DNA from: Neisseriaceae bacterium
Lineage (GTDB): Bacteria; Pseudomonadota; Gammaproteobacteria; Burkholderiales; Neisseriaceae
DNA length: 11,925 nt
Direction of reading: 5' to 3'
Assembly: GCA_030146285.1 (NCBI GenBank)
Contig: JASLBZ010000118.1
Location: 1-11,925, forward strand
This document shows, in pieces, positions 1-5,173 of the stretch (position 1 is the stretch's first letter; every line of letters begins with the position of its first letter). The notes under the pieces were generated by a model that worked only from the letters and a program-made list of their open reading frames with translations, searched no databases and had not been told where the DNA came from. The position numbers and the translations under genes are program-made.

Positions 1-107
1 TTGCTGTGGGTGTGGATACGACTTTATTGGCCAAATCTTGCCAAACATTATTGGGTAAATTCAAAGGTCATGTAAAATCAGCTGGTAGCCCAGCGTCGGT
101 ATATTAA
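1..107 (+). CDS. Possible C-terminal end of an upstream gene (partial)
   Basis: The third frame is open from the window edge to TAA at 105-107 and gives a plausible 34-residue tail beginning AVGVDTTLLAKSC. The other two forward frames close earlier. A strong rightward-competent terminator follows 82 bases later, which suits the end of a transcription unit. The GVDT-x-L pattern is faintly like the end of the regulatory domain of 2-isopropylmalate synthase, but that is too weak to name the product. The piece could also be non-coding. Confidence 0.4.
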   Translation, partial: AVGVDTTLLAKSCQTLLGKFKGHVKSAGSPASVY

Positions 108-189
108 ATGGCTTTGGATTAAAGCAACGCTATATGATTATCAAAACACACAGATACAATAACGCACTGGGTCAATGATGATAAAGTAC

Positions 190-220
190 AAAAACCACTG
201 GTATCTACCCAGTGGTTTTT
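190..220 (+). terminator. Intrinsic terminator, probably bidirectional
   Basis: A perfect 12-bp hairpin has arms AAAAACCACTGG (190-201) and CCAGTGGTTTTT (209-220) and a 7-base loop. The A-rich and T-rich outer ends give a U-run in either direction. It probably ends the transcript of the gene lying to the left and insulates the hydroxylase promoter from it. Confidence 0.85.
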
Positions 221-280
221 AATTGACTTGTTTAAATACGATTTGGCATGGAAAGTACAATTTTAATCAGCAAAGGTACA

Positions 281-309
281 TTTCTTATTTTGGATTTGAT
301 TGCTATGAT
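281..309 (+). promoter_or_regulatory. Candidate extended -10 promoter for the hydroxylase operon
   Basis: TGCTATGAT at 301-309 is an extended -10 element (TG-n-TATGAT). Seventeen bases upstream is a poor -35, TTTCTT at 281-286. A weak -35 with a good extended -10 fits a promoter that needs an activator, such as the HpaA-like protein encoded at 3798-4733. This is pattern reading only, and an alternative TTGACT at 223-228 has no well-spaced -10. Confidence 0.35.
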
Positions 310-404
310 GTTAGTTATTAAACAAGGATGCAATGAAATGATGATGCCTTAGAGGGGTATTAGTATTGCATACCATAAAAATATCAAAGAAGAATGGATG
401 AGAA

Positions 405-1574
405 ATGAGCGAAAACAATTTCCTACTAGCTGCCTTACAAGACATCTTACCTCAAATTGCTGCTAATGCAGAGTTGTGCGAACAAGAACGAAAAGTACCA
501 GATGAAAACATTGCCTTACTAAAAAGCATTGGTTTACACAAGGCTTTTTTACCAAAAATCTATGGTGGTTATGAAATTTCATTGCCAGAGTTTTCTGATT
601 GCATTTCTGTTTTGGCCGGTGCTTGTGGTAGTACGGCTTGGGCATTTAGTTTGTTGTGTACCCATAACCATCAATTAGCAATGTTCCCAGCAAAATTACA
701 AGAAGAAATTTGGGCACAAAACCCTGATGCAGTTGCCAGTAGTTCAATTGCCCCTTTTAGTAAAATTGAAGAAGTGGAAGGCGGTATCCGCATTAGTGGT
801 GAAATGGGTTGGAGTAGTGGTGTTGACCATGCAGACTGGGCAATTGTGGGTTGCAACCGCTTTAACGAAGCTGGCGAGAAAATTTACTCATTTGCTGTGT
901 TACCAAAATCAGATTACGAGATTGTAGACAATTGGTATGCCATGGCAATGAAAGGCAGCGGCTCAAAAATCATTAGCATTAAGGATGTTTTTGTTCCAGA
1001 GCACCGTATTCAGGCTGCTAAAAATATGATGGAAGGCAAGTCAGCAGGTTTTGGCATGTATCCAGATAGCAAGGTATTCTATGCCCCATATCGTCCTTAC
1101 TTTGCCAGTGGTTTTGCCGCTATTGGTTTGGGCGTAGCTGAGCGCATGTTGGTGGCATTCAAAGAAAAGACTCAAAACCGTGTACGTGCTTATACGGGTG
1201 TCAATGTGGGTACGGCAACGCCAGCGCTGATGCGCTTAGCTGAGTCAACTCATCAAGTTGCTGCGGCTCGCGCCTTTTTAGAAAAAACATTGCAAGACAT
1301 CAAAGAGCATGCAGAGCGCCATGAGTATCCAAGCCCAGCATCTTTGGCTAAGTGGCGTACCAATCAAGCTTATTGTGTCAAAATGTGTATAGAAGCGGTT
1401 GACCGTTTGTTCAATGCTTCTGGTGCTTCGGTGTGGATGGAAGGTAATGAGATTCAGCGTTTATTCCGAGATATGCACATTACAGGCGCACATGCGTACA
1501 CAGACTATGATGTGTGTGCGCAGATTTACGGTCGTGATTTGATGGGTCTAGAGCCTGATCCAAGTATGGTTTAA
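405..1574 (+). CDS. C2-hpah: p-Hydroxyphenylacetate 3-hydroxylase, oxygenase component (C2 type)
   Basis: This flavin-dependent monooxygenase of the acyl-CoA dehydrogenase fold should use reduced flavin from the reductase encoded next door, plus O2, to hydroxylate 4-hydroxyphenylacetate to 3,4-dihydroxyphenylacetate in the cytosol. Recalled against the A. baumannii C2 protein (422 residues), the 389-residue product aligns essentially without gaps at an offset of 33. The published active-site positions then fall on identical residues: His87 (C2 His120), Ser113 (Ser146), Ser138 (Ser171), Arg230 (Arg263) and His363 (His396). The C-terminus GLEPDPSMV is also nearly the same. The protein lacks about 33 N-terminal residues of C2. 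An in-frame TGA at 399-401 directly before the ATG makes that shorter N-terminus real. The purine-rich GGATGAG just upstream is a weak ribosome site. It shares an operon with the reductase (37-base gap). Preference for a related phenol such as tyramine or tyrosine cannot be excluded. Confidence 0.9.
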   Translation: MSENNFLLAALQDILPQIAANAELCEQERKVPDENIALLKSIGLHKAFLPKIYGGYEISLPEFSDCISVLAGACGSTAWAFSLLCTHNHQLAMFPAKLQEEIWAQNPDAVASSSIAPFSKIEEVEGGIRISGEMGWSSGVDHADWAIVGCNRFNEAGEKIYSFAVLPKSDYEIVDNWYAMAMKGSGSKIISIKDVFVPEHRIQAAKNMMEGKSAGFGMYPDSKVFYAPYRPYFASGFAAIGLGVAERMLVAFKEKTQNRVRAYTGVNVGTATPALMRLAESTHQVAAARAFLEKTLQDIKEHAERHEYPSPASLAKWRTNQAYCVKMCIEAVDRLFNASGASVWMEGNEIQRLFRDMHITGAHAYTDYDVCAQIYGRDLMGLEPDPSMV

Positions 1575-1600
1575 GTCATTGAAAATAATAAACCATTTAT

Positions 1601-1607
1601 GAGGAGA
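1601..1607 (+). promoter_or_regulatory. Ribosome binding site of the flavin reductase gene
   Basis: GAGGAGA lies four bases before the ATG at 1612. It is much stronger than the site of the preceding oxygenase gene, which would favour ample reductase translation from the shared mRNA. Confidence 0.7.
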
Positions 1608-1611
1608 TGTT

Positions 1612-2541
1612 ATGGAAGCCACATTTGATAGCCGTTCATTTCGCCGTGCTTTAGGTAATTTTGCGACGGGTGTGACCGTGATTACCGCACAAGACAGCGA
1701 AGGCAATAAAGTTGGTGTCACTGCCAACAGTTTTAATTCAGTGTCTTTAGAGCCAGCATTGATTTCTTGGTGTATTGATAAGCGTGCTACTAGCTATGCT
1801 GTATTTAATCGCGCCAGTCATTTTGCGGTGAATATTTTGGCTGCAGACCAAATTGATATTTCCAATAATTTTGCACGCCCAAAAGAAGATAAATTCCTAG
1901 GTATGTCGTATCAAGAAGGTTTAGGACAAACCTTGCTATTAGACGATGTGTCGGCTCAATTTGAATGTGAGTTGTACCAGCAAATTGATGCGGGTGATCA
2001 TATTATTCTAATTGGCCATGTTTTGTCATTCAATGATTATGGTCGAGCACCATTACTATACCACCAAGGTGCATACTCAACGGTTTTACCGCATCCTAGC
2101 TTACAGAAAAAGCGCGATGAATTAGCTGAAGCGAGCATGGGTTGTCAGAATGGACAGCTGTTTCACAACATGCATTATTTATTGACCCAAGCTGTGCGCT
2201 CTTACCAAAATGAATATTATCCCAAGCAATTGGCATCGGGTTTGCGAACCAGTGAAGCCCGTATGTTATTGGTTTTGGCTGGTGGTCACACTGATTGTAA
2301 AGTAGGCATGCTCAAAGAAGTGGCTATGCCCATGCGTGAAATTGAACAAGCCATTGAGATTTTACAGCGAAAAGGTTTGGTATCAGAGCAAGATCAAAAG
2401 CTACAATTAACAGTCAAAGGGCAAGAACAAGCAGAGCAATTGTTTGATATTGCTGAAGAGCATCAAAATCAAATATTTGGAAAATATCAGCCAGATGAAG
2501 TAGCGCTATTTAAGCGCATGTTAAAAGACATGATGACATAA
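1612..2541 (+). CDS. C1-hpah: HPA 3-hydroxylase, NADH:flavin reductase component with MarR-like domain (C1 type)
   Basis: This protein supplies free reduced flavin (FMNH2) to the oxygenase at the expense of NADH. Residues 1 to about 165 are a flavin-reductase-like split barrel, with the signature run RRALGNFATGVTVITA, the GVTANSFNSVSLEPAL segment and the GDH motif near residue 128. Residues from about 185 to 309 form a MarR-like helical domain containing LLTQAVRSYQNEY, PKQLASGLRTSEAR and an EVAMPMREIEQAIEIL stretch. This architecture and length (309 against about 315) match A. baumannii C1. There the C-terminal domain is known to inhibit the reductase until HPA binds, so NADH is not wasted when substrate is absent. 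The MarR part is therefore probably an effector sensor and not a DNA-binding repressor. It is the last gene before the terminator at 2561-2591. Confidence 0.9.
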   Translation: MEATFDSRSFRRALGNFATGVTVITAQDSEGNKVGVTANSFNSVSLEPALISWCIDKRATSYAVFNRASHFAVNILAADQIDISNNFARPKEDKFLGMSYQEGLGQTLLLDDVSAQFECELYQQIDAGDHIILIGHVLSFNDYGRAPLLYHQGAYSTVLPHPSLQKKRDELAEASMGCQNGQLFHNMHYLLTQAVRSYQNEYYPKQLASGLRTSEARMLLVLAGGHTDCKVGMLKEVAMPMREIEQAIEILQRKGLVSEQDQKLQLTVKGQEQAEQLFDIAEEHQNQIFGKYQPDEVALFKRMLKDMMT

Positions 2542-2551
2542 AATAAGGTGG

Positions 2552-2610
2552 TTTGGAACAAGGGTTATTCTGCTTAGAATAACCTTTTTTTATGGGGGTA
2601 GTGTTCCAAA
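2552..2610. repeat. Inverted repeat bracketing the terminator
   Basis: TTTGGAACA (2552-2560) and TGTTCCAAA (2602-2610) are perfect 9-base inverted arms, 41 bases apart. The terminator hairpin lies wholly between them, so the arms could form an outer stem around it or be two half-sites for a regulator of the MFS gene downstream. Confidence 0.5.
2561..2591 (+). terminator. Intrinsic terminator after the reductase gene
   Basis: GGTTATTCT (2563-2571) and AGAATAACC (2576-2584) form a 9-bp stem with a GCTT loop, followed by seven T residues. It closes the hydroxylase operon 20 bases after the stop and separates it from the transporter gene, which then needs its own promoter or read-through. Confidence 0.88.
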
Positions 2611-2647
2611 ATAAAAAACAAAAATAATGATATTGAAGGGAAGTTAA

Positions 2648-3850
2648 ATGAATAAAACAGCAAAGCAATCCAGTATGCTGGTGTGTATTTTGGCTTGTTT
2701 GGTGGCATTTGGGCCACTGTCTATTGATATGTATTTGCCCAGCTTGCCTGCCATTGCTACCGGTTTACATGCTAGCAATAGCAGTATTAAGCAAACCATT
2801 ACTGTATTTTTAATAGGCTTCAGTTTGGGGATGTTGGTTTATGGCCCATTGTCAGATCATTATGGGCGGCGAAAGTTATTATTAACAGGCATTGTTTTGT
2901 ATTTACTCGCAACCATCGCATGTATTTGGGCGCAAAGCGCAGATGCTTTGCTAATCGCCCGTTTTTTACAAGCACTGGGCGGGGCGAGTGCCTCTGTATT
3001 GGCGCGTGCCATTGTTCGAGATGTGTATGATATTAAAGACGCGGCCAAGATTTTGTCATGGATGCAAATTATTACTATGGTGGCAACCATCAGTGCACCT
3101 ATTCTAGGCAGTTGGTTGGTTATGTTATGGGGTTGGCGTGCCATTTTTGTTTTCTTGTTTTTGTTTGCACTGATGTGCTTGATTGTCTTTTCAAAACAAG
3201 TTCCAGAGACGTTATTGCCCGAAAAAAGATCACCATCGATTAAAGCTGTTTTTTATGCCTATTTCCAAATAGGCACCAGTAAAGAAGGCTTGGCCTATAT
3301 CTTGTGCATGGGCATGGCATTTGCAGGGATGTTTGTGTACATCACGGCTTCCCCGTTTGTTTATATCAAACATTTTGGTGTCAGTGCTGAGCAATATGCA
3401 TATTTGTTTGGTTTGAATATTTTTGGCATTATGCTCATGACGTTTGTTAATGCCTCAGTCGTAACCAGATTCGGACCACAGCGCATGATTCAATTTGGTG
3501 CCAGTATTTTGTTATTGGCATCTTTGGCTTTGTTGGTCATGGGTAACACAGGTTGGGGTGGCTTATGGGGCATTGTAGTGGGTTTGTGGTTTTTTGTGGC
3601 CATGACAGGCAGTTTAAGTGCTAACTGTATTGCTTTATTGATGGGTTTGTTTTCTAAGCAAGCAGGTGCCGCTGCCGGTTTGGCTGTGGCGATGCAATTT
3701 GGATTGGGGGCTTTGTTTAGCTTTTTGGTAAGTCAATTTAAAGTCACTTCGCCAGAGCCGATGGTGGGCTTAATGGCACTGGCTGCTGTGATTGGCTTTA
3801 TGAGCATGTTGGTGACTCGTGCGCAGTATTTAAAACACCAATACGCTTAG
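2648..3850 (+). CDS. MFS transporter, Bcr/CflA-like drug:H+ antiporter subfamily
   Basis: This is a 400-residue inner-membrane protein with about twelve hydrophobic segments. Marks of the Bcr/CflA/CmlA (DHA1) group are the DMYLPSLP run in TM1 (Asp27 to Pro34), the loop 2-3 motif A GPLSDHYGRRK (66 to 76), ARFLQALGG (104 to 112) and the conserved R-D pair at 124-125. Ribosome site GAAGGG (2635-2640) lies seven bases before ATG 2648. Members of this family normally export small molecules by proton antiport. Its place between the HPA hydroxylase and an HpaA-like regulator matches the position of the HPA permease HpaX in enterobacteria, so an aromatic acid, amine or catechol is a reasonable substrate guess. 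HpaX itself belongs to a different MFS subfamily, so direction and substrate stay open. The last 53 bases overlap the 3' end of the convergent AraC gene. Confidence 0.85.
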   Translation: MNKTAKQSSMLVCILACLVAFGPLSIDMYLPSLPAIATGLHASNSSIKQTITVFLIGFSLGMLVYGPLSDHYGRRKLLLTGIVLYLLATIACIWAQSADALLIARFLQALGGASASVLARAIVRDVYDIKDAAKILSWMQIITMVATISAPILGSWLVMLWGWRAIFVFLFLFALMCLIVFSKQVPETLLPEKRSPSIKAVFYAYFQIGTSKEGLAYILCMGMAFAGMFVYITASPFVYIKHFGVSAEQYAYLFGLNIFGIMLMTFVNASVVTRFGPQRMIQFGASILLLASLALLVMGNTGWGGLWGIVVGLWFFVAMTGSLSANCIALLMGLFSKQAGAAAGLAVAMQFGLGALFSFLVSQFKVTSPEPMVGLMALAAVIGFMSMLVTRAQYLKHQYA

Positions 3851-4733
3851 CATTACGGTAGTCTTTGGGCGTTTGTTTGGTGTCTTTAATAAAAAAGCGT
3901 GTGAAGTAAGCCGGATCTTGAAAGCCCAATGTAAAAGCAATTTCTTTAATCGACAAACTGGTATAAGAGAGCAAGTATTTGCTTTCTTGTATCAGTCGTT
4001 CGTAAATCAATTGTTTGGATGACGCATCAGCAATGGTACGGCAAATCTTATTGAGCCGGCCCTCGGTAATATTCAATAATTTGGCATAGTCGGTAATGGG
4101 CAAATGCTGGGTGTAATACTCTTCAATCAAAGACAAGTATTTTCTGAAAATAAACGATTGGCTGTTGTGCGATGGGCTAACTTGCTTGGCATTGTCCATT
4201 AGGCGAAACAAGTTGATTAATACCAATTGTGACCAGTTCATTAAGCCAGTGCTATTGCCTAATTGTTCATTGTGCTTTGCTTCTTGTCTTAAACCATCGA
4301 ATGCTTGTTGCAATTGCAATAAAAAGACCTGTGCGCTTTGTGGTAGGTCTTTTAAGGTAATACAAACGGCTTGGTTTTCAATGGCATGATGGTTTTGTTG
4401 CAAGCTTTGTAGCAGCTGTTCAACAATGCTTTGGTGTAAAGTTAAAACCTGGCCTGTTGCATTGGGGTCAGTTACAAAGCCATGTGGAATCGGTGGTGGG
4501 GTAAAAAACAATAGTGGAGCTTCTTCATTGAACTCTTGTTCCCCAAGCAGTAAATGAACTTTGCCATGGTGAATATAATGCAATTGGTAATACCGATCGT
4601 GCCGATGCAAATGCATGGCACGGCCAAAAAAACTGGCTAAATTGTGCAAAGATTCATAGTGTACATGCGCTTCTTTGTAGAACTTGTCATAGGTTTGAAC
4701 CAAGTTCAAATTGGGTATGTTTTTTTGTTTCAT
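3798..4733 (-). CDS. hpaA: AraC-family transcriptional regulator, HpaA-like
   Basis: The 311-residue protein has an N-terminal cupin-type sensor domain (about 30 to 110, with HLHRHDRYYQLHYI and FTPPPIPHGF). A C-terminal AraC/XylS DNA-binding domain follows, with its first helix-turn-helix near 211 to 232 and its second near 258 to 283, ending in the family signature FTRFFIKDTKQTPKDYR. The N-terminal pattern, an early tyrosine-rich segment followed by FFGR and the His-rich strand, recalls E. coli HpaA, the activator of hpaBC that responds to 3- or 4-hydroxyphenylacetate. The neighbouring C2/C1 hydroxylase supports that reading. The gene is divergent from the tyrosine decarboxylase operon, so it may control that operon, the hydroxylase operon, or both. 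ATG 4731-4733 follows an A-rich leader with no strong ribosome site. The 17-residue C-terminal tail past the signature overlaps the MFS gene. Confidence 0.82.
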   Translation of the reverse strand: MKQKNIPNLNLVQTYDKFYKEAHVHYESLHNLASFFGRAMHLHRHDRYYQLHYIHHGKVHLLLGEQEFNEEAPLLFFTPPPIPHGFVTDPNATGQVLTLHQSIVEQLLQSLQQNHHAIENQAVCITLKDLPQSAQVFLLQLQQAFDGLRQEAKHNEQLGNSTGLMNWSQLVLINLFRLMDNAKQVSPSHNSQSFIFRKYLSLIEEYYTQHLPITDYAKLLNITEGRLNKICRTIADASSKQLIYERLIQESKYLLSYTSLSIKEIAFTLGFQDPAYFTRFFIKDTKQTPKDYRNAKRIGVLNTAHESPTCS

Positions 4734-4771
4734 CTGCTATTTCTTTTGTATGATGCATTATTATTGTCTTT

Positions 4772-4777
4772 ATTATA
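4772..4777 (-). promoter_or_regulatory. Candidate -10 of the AraC regulator gene
   Basis: The reverse strand reads a perfect TATAAT about 38 bases before the regulator's start codon. No good -35 lies 16 to 18 bases upstream of it, so the promoter is either weak or regulated. The local sequence is near-palindromic (TATTATAATA) and also reads TATAAT on the forward strand. Confidence 0.4.
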
Positions 4778-4923
4778 ATACGGTTGCCGCCATAGGCATC
4801 CTGAAAAAAGATATATAGATTTTACTGTTAAGAAACACAGATGTTAAGACAGCTATAACGGCTTCATTCGTGATTGATGGACAATAAAACCCCCTATTAG
4901 AGCGTGAATATTTTGCTATTGCT

Positions 4924-4967
4924 AGAATAAATCAGAATAAAACACCGATTTTAGAATAAAGAATAAA
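4924..4967 (+). repeat. Four copies of AGAATAAA, possible regulator site cluster
   Basis: AGAATAAA occurs at 4924-4931, 4934-4941, 4953-4960 and 4960-4967, that is at steps of 10, 19 and 7 bases. The 10- and roughly 20-base steps place copies on the same helical face, as is common for AraC-type direct-repeat sites. They lie between the divergent start codons, about 210 bases before the decarboxylase. In so AT-rich a region some repetition is expected by chance. Confidence 0.45.
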
Positions 4968-4984
4968 AATTTCGGTTTTCATCA

Positions 4985-5009
4985 TTTTAAGCATTAAAAT
5001 TTCTTTTAA
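4985..5009. repeat. Alternating TTTTAA / TTAAAA inverted repeats
   Basis: TTTTAA (4985-4990), TTAAAA (4994-4999) and TTTTAA (5004-5009) form two overlapping dyads with 3- and 4-base spacers. They sit just upstream of the candidate -10 at 5038-5043. They could be a protein-binding site or an A+T-rich upstream element, or simply reflect low complexity. Confidence 0.35.
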
Positions 5010-5034
5010 TACCGTATTTATTATTGCGTTTGTT

Positions 5035-5043
5035 TGCTAATAT
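5035..5043 (+). promoter_or_regulatory. Candidate extended -10 of the tyrosine decarboxylase operon
   Basis: TGCTAATAT reads as an extended -10 (TG-n-TAATAT), close in sequence to the TGCTATGAT element before the HPA hydroxylase gene. No -35 with good spacing is evident. It would leave a leader of roughly 120 bases. Another weak possibility is TTGATT (5069-5074) with TGATAT (5092-5097). Confidence 0.28.
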
Positions 5044-5134
5044 CTTTGTGATTTCGATGGGAATCATCTTGATTTGCTTTTATTTAAGGCATGATATCGT
5101 CGTTTTGAATCTACAAAGAGAAATAAAATTCCAA

Positions 5135-5147
5135 TGACCATCGGTCA
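5135..5147. promoter_or_regulatory. 13-base dyad in the decarboxylase leader
   Basis: TGACC (5135-5139) and GGTCA (5143-5147) are perfect 5-base inverted arms around ATC, centred about 33 bases before the start codon. Their place just upstream of the ribosome site (AGAGG, 5159-5163) fits an operator or a small leader hairpin affecting translation. Confidence 0.35.
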
Positions 5148-5173
5148 ATTAGGGTTATAGAGGCAGAAAATAC

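Larger units (their letters stand above)
108..404. other. Intergenic region before the hydroxylase genes
   Basis: About 300 bases hold no convincing gene. The region contains the terminator at 190-220, a candidate extended -10 promoter near 301-309, and a small dyad at 356-374 (GGTAT and ATACC separated by nine bases, including a repeated GTATT). The dyad lies about 30 bases before the oxygenase start, where it could be a regulator site or a leader hairpin. Nothing else stood out on either strand. Confidence 0.6.
4734..5173. other. Divergent control region between the AraC regulator and tyrosine decarboxylase genes
   Basis: This 440-base AT-rich stretch is unusually long for a divergent promoter region in this window. 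It holds a TATAAT for the regulator on the reverse strand (4772-4777), four copies of AGAATAAA (4924-4967), an alternating TTTTAA/TTAAAA set (4985-5009), a candidate extended -10 for the decarboxylase (5035-5043) and a dyad in its leader (5135-5147). A near-copy of a DNA uptake sequence lies at 4794-4805 (AGGCATCCTGAA). No convincing gene is present. Two tiny open frames (4877-4900 and 5057-5137) lack ribosome sites. Confidence 0.65.

Noticed and set aside
223..261. TTGACT and TACAAT as a promoter for the hydroxylase operon
   Set aside because: The spacing is 27 bases, far from the usual 16 to 18.
4877..4900. Tiny open frame MDNKTPY with a terminal tyrosine codon, a possible leader peptide for attenuation
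   Set aside because: It has no ribosome site and only one tyrosine codon, and I see no terminator/antiterminator pair after it.
5057..5137. 26-codon open frame MGIILICFYLRH... upstream of the decarboxylase
   Set aside because: It has no ribosome site and lies in promoter and leader sequence; the composition is what AT-rich DNA gives by chance.
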